From contig NZ_LMEV01000002.1 of assembly GCF_001426505.1 (NCBI RefSeq), positions 217,185-281,184 of the forward strand: a stretch of 64,000 nucleotides of DNA. The letters are read 5' to 3'. This document shows positions 1 through 8,089 of the stretch, one piece after another. Source of the stretch: Variovorax sp. Root473 (GTDB taxonomy: Bacteria; Pseudomonadota; Gammaproteobacteria; Burkholderiales; Burkholderiaceae_C). The notes under the pieces are model-generated. The model was not told the DNA's origin. It was given only the letters and a program-made list of their open reading frames with translations, and did no database searches. Every line of letters begins with the position of its first letter. Position 1 is the first letter of the stretch. The position numbers and the translations under genes were made by a program.

Positions 1-219
1 CTCGCGGTCTGGACCAGCGCGGGCACGCCGCCCGATCTGGTGCGCGCCGCCAGCACCGCGATCAACGACGCCATGGGCTCGCCGGCCGGCCGGCAGTTTC
101 TCGAGAAGCAGGGCCTGCTGCCCTACCCCGGCTCTCCCGAGGCATTGCGCACGCTGCAACAGCGCGAAACGCTGCGCTGGGGCCAGGCGATCAAGGCCGC
201 GCAGATGGTCGCCAACTGA
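1..219 (+). CDS. Bug/TctC-type periplasmic solute-binding protein, C-terminal part
   Basis: The first 72 codons of the window are open in frame and end in TGA. They match the last third of a Bug (tripartite tricarboxylate transporter substrate-binding, TctC-like) protein: the segment around AVWTSAGTPPDLV, the GRQFLEKQGLLP stretch and a final basic helix closely resemble the C-terminus of the complete Bug protein at 6137-7117. The start and signal peptide lie left of the window. The family binds carboxylates or other small organic ligands in the periplasm. The next gene begins 16 bases downstream, so it is probably the upstream member of the same acyl-CoA operon. The ligand is unknown. Confidence 0.85.
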   Translation, partial: LAVWTSAGTPPDLVRAASTAINDAMGSPAGRQFLEKQGLLPYPGSPEALRTLQQRETLRWGQAIKAAQMVAN

Positions 220-235
220 ACACGCGACGCACGAG

Positions 236-1039
236 ATGTCATTCGCCTGCACATCACTGTCGTTCGAGGTGGTCGAGAACCGGATCGGCCTGCTCACGCT
301 GCGCTGCCCGGCGCAGCACAACAGCCTGAGCGAAACACTCAAGACCGAGCTGCGACGCCTGCTGGCCGAGCTGTCGCATGACCGCGAGCTCGGCGCACTG
401 GTCATCACCGGCGAGGGCCCTTCCTTCTGCAGCGGCGGCGACCTGCGGCACCTGAAGGGCTCCGAGCGCAGCGCCGACTTCGACCGGCGCCGCCTCTACC
501 AGTTGCACGACTGGGTGCAGCCGCTGATGGACCTGGAGATGCCGGTGATCGCCGCGGTCAACGGCCCGGCCATCGGCGCGGGCTTTGGGCTGGCACTGGC
601 GGCCGACTTCATCCTGTGCGCGCCCGAGGCGTACTTTCGAGCCTCGTTCAGCCGCGTCGGCCTGGTGCCCGACACGGGCCTGTTCTTCACGCTGCCGCGC
701 ATCGTCGGCCTGCAGTTGGCCAAGGACATCATCTTCACGGGCCGCAAGGTCGACGTGGCCGAGGCGCTCGCCTTGCGCATCGCACGCGCGGTGCATCCGG
801 GCGAGCGGCTGATGGACGAGTCCATCGCGCTCGCGCGCCGCCTCGCACAAGGGCCGACCGCCGCCATCGGCGCGAGCAAGCGCATCCTGAACCAGTCCTT
901 CCACCTCGACGCGAGGGCGCTGGTCGAGATGGAGGCGGCGGCGCAGGCCATCTTCTTCCACTCGGACTTCCACCGGCAGGCCATCGATGACTTCGCGAGC
1001 GGCACGCCCTTTCGCTACGACTGGGAGCGGCCGCGCTGA
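236..1039 (+). CDS. Enoyl-CoA hydratase/isomerase family protein
   Basis: A 267-residue crotonase-fold protein, the normal family length. The oxyanion-hole segments are visible as CSGGDL (about residue 65) and AIGAGFGLALAADF (about residue 112). The segment that carries the two catalytic glutamates of true hydratases reads FSRVGLVPDTG: the first glutamate is replaced by Arg-Val and the second region has the PDTG of PaaG/PaaB-type isomerase or hydratase relatives. So 2-enoyl-CoA hydration is possible but isomerase or another crotonase chemistry is equally likely. It sits between a Bug gene and an acyl-CoA dehydrogenase, consistent with an acyl-CoA degradation operon. The family call is firm; the substrate is unknown. 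Confidence 0.9.
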   Translation: MSFACTSLSFEVVENRIGLLTLRCPAQHNSLSETLKTELRRLLAELSHDRELGALVITGEGPSFCSGGDLRHLKGSERSADFDRRRLYQLHDWVQPLMDLEMPVIAAVNGPAIGAGFGLALAADFILCAPEAYFRASFSRVGLVPDTGLFFTLPRIVGLQLAKDIIFTGRKVDVAEALALRIARAVHPGERLMDESIALARRLAQGPTAAIGASKRILNQSFHLDARALVEMEAAAQAIFFHSDFHRQAIDDFASGTPFRYDWERPR

Positions 1040-1098
1040 GCGGCCGCCCTCTTCCTTCCTTCTTTTCATCCACCCTCTTTCCTTCCGCCTCACAGACC

Positions 1099-2265
1099 AT
1101 GCTGACCCCAGAACACATCGCCCTCCAAGACAGCGTTCGCCAGTTCATCGCGCGCGAGATCACGCCGCACATCGACGAATGGGAAGCCGCCGAGATCTTT
1201 CCCGCGCACGACATCTTCAAGAAGCTCGGCAACGCCGGCTTTCTCGGCGTGAACAAGCCCGTGGAATTCGGCGGCATGGGTCTGGACTACTCCTACGAGA
1301 TCGCCTTCTGCGAGGCCATCGGTGGCATTGGCGCCGGCGGCGTGGGCATGGCCATCGCGGTGCAGACCGACATGGCGACGCCGGCACTGGCGCGCTTCGG
1401 CTCCGACGAGCTGCGCGAGCGTTTTCTCAAGCCCACGGTGGCAGGCGACTACGTCGTGTGCCTGGGGGTCTCCGAAGCCGGCGCCGGCTCCGACGTGGCC
1501 TCGGTGAAGACCACGGCGCGCAAGGACGGCGACGACTACGTGATCAACGGCTCCAAGATGTGGATCACCAACGGCCTGCAGGCCGACTGGATGTGCCTGT
1601 TGGCCAACACCGGCGGCGATGACCCGCATCGCAACAAGTCGCTGATCTGTCTGCCGCTGCGCGAGAACGGCAAGCTGCGCCCCGGCATCACGATGAACAA
1701 GATCAAGAAGGTCGGCATGTGGTCGTCCGACACCGCGCAGGTGTTCTTCGACGACGTGCGCGTGCCGCAGCGCTACCGCATCGGCGAAGAGGGCAAGGGC
1801 TTCATCTACCAGATGAAGCAGTTCCAGGAAGAACGCCTGAGCGGCGCCACGCGGCGCGTCACCGCGCTGATGAACGCGGTGCACGAGACCATCGACTACA
1901 CGCGCCAGCGCAAGGCGTTCGGCCAGTCGATCCTGGACAACCAGGTGGTGCATTTCCGCATGGCCGAGCTCAAGACCGAGATCGAACTGCTGCGCTCGCT
2001 GATCTACCGCGCCGCGCAAGTCCACATGGCCGACGGCGACATGACGGAGCTGGCCTCGATGGCCAAGCTCAAGGCCGGCCGGCTGTGCCGCGAGGTCACC
2101 GACTCCTGCCTGCAGTACTGGGGCGGCATGGGTTTCACCTGGGACAACTCCGTCTCGCGCGCCTGGCGCGACCTGCGGCTCATCTCCATCGGCGGCGGCG
2201 CCGACGAAATCATGCTCACCATCATCTGCAAGCACATGGGCATCCTGCCCAAGCGCGCCGCCTGA
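1099..2265 (+). CDS. Acyl-CoA dehydrogenase, isovaleryl-/citronellyl-CoA dehydrogenase type
   Basis: A 388-residue FAD-dependent acyl-CoA dehydrogenase that would introduce an alpha-beta double bond into an acyl-CoA. Family segments are present: SEAGAGSDVASV and WITNG for FAD/substrate binding, RQRKAFGQSI, and YWGGMGF near the C-terminus. The C-terminal position that holds the catalytic Glu of MCAD is Gly here (IGGGADEI), while FQEERLSG (about residue 240) supplies a Glu in the helix used by isovaleryl-CoA dehydrogenase. This favours a branched-chain or terpenoid acyl-CoA. Its stop is two bases before the start of the carboxylase gene, so the two are translationally close. Exact substrate not determinable. 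Confidence 0.93.
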   Translation: MLTPEHIALQDSVRQFIAREITPHIDEWEAAEIFPAHDIFKKLGNAGFLGVNKPVEFGGMGLDYSYEIAFCEAIGGIGAGGVGMAIAVQTDMATPALARFGSDELRERFLKPTVAGDYVVCLGVSEAGAGSDVASVKTTARKDGDDYVINGSKMWITNGLQADWMCLLANTGGDDPHRNKSLICLPLRENGKLRPGITMNKIKKVGMWSSDTAQVFFDDVRVPQRYRIGEEGKGFIYQMKQFQEERLSGATRRVTALMNAVHETIDYTRQRKAFGQSILDNQVVHFRMAELKTEIELLRSLIYRAAQVHMADGDMTELASMAKLKAGRLCREVTDSCLQYWGGMGFTWDNSVSRAWRDLRLISIGGGADEIMLTIICKHMGILPKRAA

Positions 2266-2267
2266 CC

Positions 2268-4271
2268 ATGCGCTTCGACACCCTGCTGATCGCCAACCGC
2301 GGCGAGATCGCCCTGCGCGTGTTGCGCACCGCGCGCCGCATGGGCCTGCGCACCGTCGCGGTGTACTCAGACGCCGACGCCGGCAGCCTGCATGTGCGCG
2401 AGGCCGACCTCGCAGTGCGCCTCGGACCCGCCGAAGCCAACGCCAGCTACCGCAACATCGACGCCATCCTCCAGGCCTGCCGGCGCACGGGCGCCCAGGC
2501 CGTGCACCCGGGCTACGGCTTTCTTTCAGAGAACGCCGCCTTCGCGCAGGCCGTGGCCGACGCCGGGCTGGTTTTCGTCGGGCCCTCGGCCCGCGTGATC
2601 GACCTCATGGGCAACAAGGCCCAGGCCAAGGCCGCGATGCGCGAGGCGGGCGTGCCCACCGTGCCGGGTGCGCCCGCCTCGGGCAGCGATGCGCAGGTGC
2701 TGGAGGCCGTGCGGCGCGTCGGCTACCCGGTGATCCTCAAGGCCGCTGCCGGCGGCGGCGGGCGCGGCATGCGCGTGGTGCACGAGGAAAGCGCACTGCC
2801 CGAGCTGCTGCGCCAGGCCCGCTCCGAAGCGGCCAGCGCCTTCGGCTCCGACGAGATCATCATCGAACGCGCGATCGAACGCGCGCGCCACATCGAGATC
2901 CAGGTGCTGTGCGACGAGCACGGCCACCAGCTGCATCTGGGCGAGCGCGACTGCTCCACGCAGCGGCGCTTCCAGAAAGTGATCGAGGAAGCGCCCTCGC
3001 CCGCCGTCGATGCCTCGCTGCGTCACGAGATGGGCGAGATCGCACGCAAGGCCTGCGCCGCCATCGGCTACACCGGCGTCGGCACGCTCGAGTTCCTGCT
3101 GGGCGCCGACCGCTCGTTCTACTTCATGGAAATGAACACGCGGCTGCAGGTCGAGCACGGCGTGACGGAGCTGATCACGGGGCTGGACCTCGTCGAGCAG
3201 CAGCTGCGCGTGGCCCAGGGCGAGCCGCTGGGCTTTGCGCAGGACGACGTGCGCTTTCAGGGCCATGCGATCGAACTGCGCGTGTGCGCCGAAGATCCGG
3301 CGGCAGGCTTCATGCCGCAGGTCGGCCGCGTCGACCGCTGGCGCGCCGCGCCCGACGTGCGCACCGACACCGCACTCGAAAGCGGCACGGCGGTGAGCCC
3401 GTACTACGACTCGATGGTCGCCAAGGTGTTGGCCGTCGCGCCCAGCCGCGACGAGTGCCTGGGCAAGCTCGTGCGGGCCTGCGAACGCACGGTGCTGCTC
3501 GGTGTGCGCTCCAACCTGGGCTTTCTCTCGCGCTGCCTGCAGCACCCCGTGTTTCGCGCGGGCGAAGCCACCACCGGCTTCCTCGGGCAGGAAGACCTGC
3601 ACGGCGTGCACTGGCAGGCCCGGCCATCGGCGCACGCCGAGACCGTGGCGGCGCTGGTGCTCAGCGGCATGGCCACCATGTCCAACGCCGCTGAAGCACG
3701 GCTGTGCCCGGCCAGCGAGCTGTGGTTCGTGTCCTCGTTCGACGCAGCCACCGCCACCCGGCACAGCCCCGGCGGCGAAGCGCTGCGCGTGTCCATCGCG
3801 CACAGGGCCGATGGCAGCCTGGATGTCGGCGTGCATGCGGCGGCTGCCACCGCCAGCGACGCGGAAGCGCCGCGCCATGTCGACAGCCTGCACATCGCCG
3901 ACGGCGAGATCGGCTGCGCCATCGACGGCCTCTACCGCCGGCTCGCCTTCTTCAGCCCCGACGCCGACAGCGTGTGGGTGCAGGACGGGGCCGACGCACA
4001 CCGCTACCAGCGCGTCACGCGCTTTGGCAGCGGCAACAGCGACGGCGCGCAGGACCTGGGCGTGCGTGCGCCGATGAGTGGCCGCGTGATCGCGCTGCCG
4101 GTGAAGAGCGGCGACCGGGTCGAAGCAAACCAGCCGCTGGTGGTGATGGAGTCGATGAAGATGGAAATGCCGTTGTGTGCCCCCGGCGCGGGGGTGGTGG
4201 GACAGATCCTGGTGGAGGTGGGCAGCCAGCTCAGCGCCGGCCAGGTGCTGATGGAGCTCGTCGCCGAATGA
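2268..4271 (+). CDS. Acyl-CoA carboxylase alpha subunit (biotin carboxylase + BCCP)
   Basis: A 667-residue protein with biotin carboxylase at the N-terminus (LLIANRGEIALRV, the ATP-grasp loop AAAGGGGRGM near residue 163, and MEMNTRLQVEH near residue 287) and a biotinyl domain at the C-terminus whose acceptor lysine is K631 in VMESMKMEMPL. This is the architecture of methylcrotonyl-CoA and geranyl-CoA carboxylase alpha subunits (LiuD, AtuF). It would carboxylate biotin with ATP and bicarbonate; a separate carboxyltransferase beta subunit is needed and is not in this window. The ATG two bases after the dehydrogenase stop is chosen because the biotin carboxylase fold starts there. Its end overlaps the next gene by ATGA, showing a tight operon. 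Confidence 0.94.
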   Translation: MRFDTLLIANRGEIALRVLRTARRMGLRTVAVYSDADAGSLHVREADLAVRLGPAEANASYRNIDAILQACRRTGAQAVHPGYGFLSENAAFAQAVADAGLVFVGPSARVIDLMGNKAQAKAAMREAGVPTVPGAPASGSDAQVLEAVRRVGYPVILKAAAGGGGRGMRVVHEESALPELLRQARSEAASAFGSDEIIIERAIERARHIEIQVLCDEHGHQLHLGERDCSTQRRFQKVIEEAPSPAVDASLRHEMGEIARKACAAIGYTGVGTLEFLLGADRSFYFMEMNTRLQVEHGVTELITGLDLVEQQLRVAQGEPLGFAQDDVRFQGHAIELRVCAEDPAAGFMPQVGRVDRWRAAPDVRTDTALESGTAVSPYYDSMVAKVLAVAPSRDECLGKLVRACERTVLLGVRSNLGFLSRCLQHPVFRAGEATTGFLGQEDLHGVHWQARPSAHAETVAALVLSGMATMSNAAEARLCPASELWFVSSFDAATATRHSPGGEALRVSIAHRADGSLDVGVHAAAATASDAEAPRHVDSLHIADGEIGCAIDGLYRRLAFFSPDADSVWVQDGADAHRYQRVTRFGSGNSDGAQDLGVRAPMSGRVIALPVKSGDRVEANQPLVVMESMKMEMPLCAPGAGVVGQILVEVGSQLSAGQVLMELVAE

Positions 4272-6094
4272 ACACGACCGCACACACCTGCGCGCCCGCC
4301 GCGGACCGAACCCTCTACATCGGCGGCGCCTCCGGCTTCTGGGGCGACTCGCAGATCGCCGTGCCGCAGCTGCTGCAGGCGCCCAAGCTCGACTACCTGG
4401 TGTTCGACTACCTGGCCGAGACCACGATGTCGATTCTTCAGCGCGCGCGCCTGCGCAACCCCGACCTCGGCTACGCGACCGACTTCATCACCACCGCCGT
4501 GAAGCCGAACCTGCGTGCGCTGATGGAACGCAAGGTGCGCCTGGTCTCCAATGCCGGCGGCCTGAACCCCGCGAAGTGCCGCGATGCGCTGCTGGCGCTC
4601 GCGCATGAACAAGGGCTCTCGCCGCGGATCGCCATCGTCACGGGCGATGACGTGCTCGAACTCGGCGCGCAGTTTCGCGACGCGCCCGGAGCCGGCACCG
4701 CCACGGCCGCTCCCGCGCCGCTGATGTCGGCCAACGCGTACCTGGGCGCCTGGCCCATCGCCGAGGCCTTGCGCGCAGGCGCCGACATCGTCATCACCGG
4801 CCGCTGCGTCGACAGCGCCTCGCTGCTGGGCATTGCGGCCTACGAGTTCGGCTGGTCGTTCGACGAGTACGACAAGCTGGCCCAGGCCAGTCTCGCGGGT
4901 CACCTGATCGAATGCGGCGCGCAGGCCACCGGGGGCCTGTTCACCGACTGGGAAAACGTCCCCGACTGGGCCGGCATCGGCTATCCGATCGTCGAGCTGC
5001 GCGCCGACGGCAGCTTCGAGCTGTCCAAGCCCGCGCACACGGGCGGGTGCATCCATCGCGCGACCGTGGCCGAGCAGTTGCTCTACGAGATCGGCGACCC
5101 CGCGCGCTACGTCCTGCCCGACGTGGTCTGCGACTTCACGCAGGTGCGCATCGAGGACAGCGGCGACGACCGCGTGCGCGTCACCGGCGCGCGCGGGCAG
5201 GCGCCGTCGAACGTCTACAAGGTCACGGCCACGTTCCAGAAGGGCTTCCAGATCGCGATCATGATGGCGATCCGCGGGCAGCGCGCCAAGGCCAAGGCCG
5301 AGCGCACCGCGCAGGAGTTGCTCGCGCGCACGCGGCGCCTGATGCACGCGCAGGGCTTTGCCGACTACAGCGGCACGCTGGTCGAGCTGCTGGGCGCCGA
5401 GTCGATGTACGGCCCGCACCGCCGCGTGGAAGAAAGCCGCGAGATCGTGCTGCGCATCGCGGCACAGCACGATGACCGCAAGGCGCTGGAGATCCTGCAG
5501 AAGGAGTCCGCTTCGGCCGGCACCTCGATGGGGCCGGGCACGCGCAGCCACTTCGGCGGGCGCTCCGATGTGCAGGGTGTGATCTGCACGGCGTCGTACT
5601 ACATCGACAAGGCGCAGGTGCCGGTGCGGCTGCAGGTCGATGCGCGCGAACCCGCGGTCACGCTGGCGCTGCCGACGCAGCCTGCGGATGGGCGCGGTGC
5701 CACAGCGACATCGCAGGCCGACATGCCGACATCCAGCATCGAAGAAGCCGACAGCGTGCGCGTGCCCCTGTCGCGCCTGGCGCAGGCACGCAGCGGCGAC
5801 AAGGGCAACGACGCCAATATCGGCGTGCTCGCGCGCCGGCCCGAATGGGTGCCGGTGCTGCAGCAACAGCTCACCGCGGCGCGCGTGCGCGACTACTTCG
5901 CGCACCTCATGGAGGGCCAGGTCACGCGTTTCGCGCTGCCCGGCATCGGCGCCTTCAACTTCCTTCTCGAGCGCGCGCTCGGCGGCGGCGGCTCGTGCAG
6001 CCTGCGCTCCGACCCCCTCGGCAAGTGCTACGCCCAGATGCTGCTCGACATGGAGGTGTCCTGCCCCCGTGCCCTGCTGACGGCCGCCCCCTGA
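4268..6094 (+). CDS. AtuA-like (DUF1446) protein with C-terminal AtuA ferredoxin-fold domain
   Basis: A 608-residue protein beginning with LYIGGASGFWGDS, the start of the AtuA/DUF1446 family. That family is named for the acyclic terpene utilisation cluster of Pseudomonas, and its biochemical role is still unclear. Further family segments are VSNAGGLNPAKCRDAL (about residue 95), ITGRCVDSASLLG (about residue 178) and TGGCIHRATVAEQ. After a low-complexity linker near residue 480 comes a roughly 100-residue domain starting VRVPLSRLAQARSGDKGND, the small domain that in some genomes is a separate protein. Its coupling to a biotin carboxylase by a 4-base ATGA overlap supports a joint function in acyl-CoA hydration/carboxylation chemistry. 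Catalysis is not proven. Confidence 0.9.
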   Translation: MNTTAHTCAPAADRTLYIGGASGFWGDSQIAVPQLLQAPKLDYLVFDYLAETTMSILQRARLRNPDLGYATDFITTAVKPNLRALMERKVRLVSNAGGLNPAKCRDALLALAHEQGLSPRIAIVTGDDVLELGAQFRDAPGAGTATAAPAPLMSANAYLGAWPIAEALRAGADIVITGRCVDSASLLGIAAYEFGWSFDEYDKLAQASLAGHLIECGAQATGGLFTDWENVPDWAGIGYPIVELRADGSFELSKPAHTGGCIHRATVAEQLLYEIGDPARYVLPDVVCDFTQVRIEDSGDDRVRVTGARGQAPSNVYKVTATFQKGFQIAIMMAIRGQRAKAKAERTAQELLARTRRLMHAQGFADYSGTLVELLGAESMYGPHRRVEESREIVLRIAAQHDDRKALEILQKESASAGTSMGPGTRSHFGGRSDVQGVICTASYYIDKAQVPVRLQVDAREPAVTLALPTQPADGRGATATSQADMPTSSIEEADSVRVPLSRLAQARSGDKGNDANIGVLARRPEWVPVLQQQLTAARVRDYFAHLMEGQVTRFALPGIGAFNFLLERALGGGGSCSLRSDPLGKCYAQMLLDMEVSCPRALLTAAP

Positions 6095-6136
6095 GCGTCC
6101 GACGTCCCGGAATCGATCACAAAAAGGAGACACCAC

Positions 6137-7117
6137 ATGCCGACCGCCAGAAGACAGTTCCTCGCCACCGCGCTCGCTGCGGCACTTGCCACCGGCGTGC
6201 CGTTCGCGGCCAGCGCGCAGGCTCTGGAGAAACCCGTGCACGTGATCGTGGCCTACGGCGCGGGCAGCGCGAGCGACACCATCGCGCGCTACCTCGCTGA
6301 GAAGATCTCGCGCAGGAGCGGCCGCGCCGTGGTGGTGGAAAACAAGCCCGGCGTCGACGGCAACATCGCCGCCGAGGCCGCCGCGCGCGCCGGCAGCGAG
6401 GCCTACACGCTGCTGGTGTCAGGCGCCTCGACGCATGCGGCCAACGCCACCATCTACAAGAAGCTGCCATTCGACCCGGTGGCCGACTTCACGCCACTGG
6501 CCACGCTGGCACAGGCGCCTTTCGTGCTGCTCGTGAACCCGCAGCGCATTGCACAGCGCACGCTCAAGGAGTTCGTCGGCTGGGCCGGCGAAGGCGACCG
6601 CAACCTGTCGTTCGCGAGCACCAGCGTGGGCAACCGCATCGCGGGCGAGCAGTTTCGCCAGGTCACGCGCATGAAGGCCGTCAACGTGCCCTACCGCGCC
6701 AGCGGCCAGGCGATGACCGACCTGCTCGGCGGGCAGTTCGACTTCTACTTCTGCGACGCAGCCACGGCGCTGCCGCAGATCAAGGCCGGCAAGGCGGTCG
6801 CGCTCGCAGTGTCGACCGCCAGCCGGCTCACGCAACTGCCCGAGGTGCCGACGCTGGCGGAGTCGGGCTACGCCGGCTTCGACGTGGCCTCGTGGATCGC
6901 CATCTGGAGCGCCGTGGCCTCGACGCCGCCGGCCGTGTCGACGCAGCTTGCCGCCTGGATCGGCGAAGCACTCGAGGCACCCGAAGGCCGCGAGTTCCTG
7001 CAGGCCAAGGGCTTGCTGCCCACGCCGGCCTCGCCGCAGCACCTGCGCGCGCTGCAGCAGCGCGACACGGTGGCCTGGGGCAAGATCATCCGCGACACGG
7101 GCATGCAGCAGCCCTGA
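6137..7117 (+). CDS. Bug/TctC-type periplasmic solute-binding protein
   Basis: A 326-residue Bug-family protein with a Sec-type signal (basic MPTARRQ, hydrophobic Ala/Leu core, cleavage near AASAQA at about residue 26) and the family opening VHVIVAYGAGSASDTIARYL. A well-placed AAAAAGGAG-type Shine-Dalgarno (aaaggaga) precedes the ATG. It would capture a small carboxylate-like ligand in the periplasm. No TctA/TctB membrane partners are present in the window, as is common for the expanded Bug families of Bordetella and Comamonadaceae. It closes the first acyl-CoA gene set and faces a LysR gene on the other strand 15 bases away. Confidence 0.93.
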   Translation: MPTARRQFLATALAAALATGVPFAASAQALEKPVHVIVAYGAGSASDTIARYLAEKISRRSGRAVVVENKPGVDGNIAAEAAARAGSEAYTLLVSGASTHAANATIYKKLPFDPVADFTPLATLAQAPFVLLVNPQRIAQRTLKEFVGWAGEGDRNLSFASTSVGNRIAGEQFRQVTRMKAVNVPYRASGQAMTDLLGGQFDFYFCDAATALPQIKAGKAVALAVSTASRLTQLPEVPTLAESGYAGFDVASWIAIWSAVASTPPAVSTQLAAWIGEALEAPEGREFLQAKGLLPTPASPQHLRALQQRDTVAWGKIIRDTGMQQP

Positions 7118-7132
7118 GCCGATGCAGATGCT

Positions 7133-7981
7133 TCAGCGCGGCGCGATCAATGCGCTGAACTTCTGGGCGCTCTCGCTGCAGTCGTTCACGCGCGAATACA
7201 GCCGGTAGCTGATCGACGGCAGCGGCGGCAGGCCCAACTCGTGATCGACCACCTTCATGTCGGAGGTCAGCATCTCGATGGTGCGCGGCGTGATGCCCAG
7301 CCCCGCACGCAGCGCCGCGCGGATGCCGGCCAGCGTCGAGGTCTGGAACGTCGGGCGCCAGTTGCGCTCCTGCTGCGCCAGCGCCTCCAGCGCCATGCCG
7401 CGAAACGGGCAGGCCGAGTCGATCAGCACCAGCGGCAGCGCCAGGTTCTGCTGGTAGTGAAAGCGCGCGCCGGCCAGCCACACCACGGGCGAAGTGCGCA
7501 GCACGACGTGATGGAACTCCTCGTGCGGTGCCACGTCGACCACCAGGTCGACATCGCCCCGGCGCAGGGCCGACGCGAGCCAGCGGCTGCGACCGACCTG
7601 GATGTCGATGCGCAGGCTCGGGTACGTTTCGGCGCACATCTCCAGGTACTCAGGCATCAGCGTGTCGACCGCGTCGGCGCAGGCGCCGATCTTCACGGGG
7701 TACTCGAAGACCTCCTGCGTCATCGCGCGGTAGGCCTCGTCGTTCAGGCTCAGGATGCGCCGCGCGTACTCCAGCAGTCGCACGCCCTGGTCGCTCAGAC
7801 GTTTTTTGCGCCCCACGCGCGTGAACAGCGCGCAGCCCACCACGGCCTCGAGCCGCTGCATCTGCAGCGACACGGCCGCTTGCGTGCGAAACACGCGCGT
7901 CGCCGCCACCGCGAAGCTCTCGCGCTCCGCTGCGGCCACGAAGGTCCGCAGCAGGCCCATGTCCAGATCACGCATTTCCAT
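7133..7981 (-). CDS. LysR-family transcriptional regulator
   Basis: A 282-residue LysR-type regulator with the N-terminal winged helix (LLRTFVAAAERESFAVAATRV, then QAAVSLQMQRLEAVVG) and a periplasmic-binding-like effector domain from about residue 90. It is divergent from the CoA-transferase at 8090 with a 108-base shared intergenic region, the standard arrangement for LysR control of the neighbouring operon. It also converges on the Bug gene at 6137-7117, so it could sense the ligand or a CoA-ester derivative handled by either gene set. The start chosen is the ATG giving MEMRDLD; a second ATG lies two codons in. Effector unknown. Confidence 0.93.
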   Translation of the reverse strand: MEMRDLDMGLLRTFVAAAERESFAVAATRVFRTQAAVSLQMQRLEAVVGCALFTRVGRKKRLSDQGVRLLEYARRILSLNDEAYRAMTQEVFEYPVKIGACADAVDTLMPEYLEMCAETYPSLRIDIQVGRSRWLASALRRGDVDLVVDVAPHEEFHHVVLRTSPVVWLAGARFHYQQNLALPLVLIDSACPFRGMALEALAQQERNWRPTFQTSTLAGIRAALRAGLGITPRTIEMLTSDMKVVDHELGLPPLPSISYRLYSRVNDCSESAQKFSALIAPR

Positions 7982-8089
7982 AAGCGATGCTTAAGAGTCA
8001 GTCGATTCTTGCGGATTATCTAACTGGATCATCGCTGACGCCAAACCTATGATTGATTCGGCATTCATAAATAAACTGGAGACTCGCTG
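7982..8089. promoter_or_regulatory. Divergent LysR / CoA-transferase control region
   Basis: This 108-base AT-richer gap separates two divergent genes. At the LysR start codon there is a short perfect dyad, TAAGC-GAT-GCTTA (7981-7993), a candidate LysR autoregulatory half-site. A ggag sequence at about 8078-8081 lies 8 bases before a TTG and 14 before an ATG of the plus-strand gene. I could not fix a convincing -35/-10 pair. The role as an operator region is inferred from layout. Confidence 0.5.

Noticed and set aside
1040..1098. Pyrimidine-rich tract between the hydratase and the dehydrogenase
   Set aside because: The C/T run has no symmetry and no second copy nearby; it may be simple intergenic drift rather than a site.
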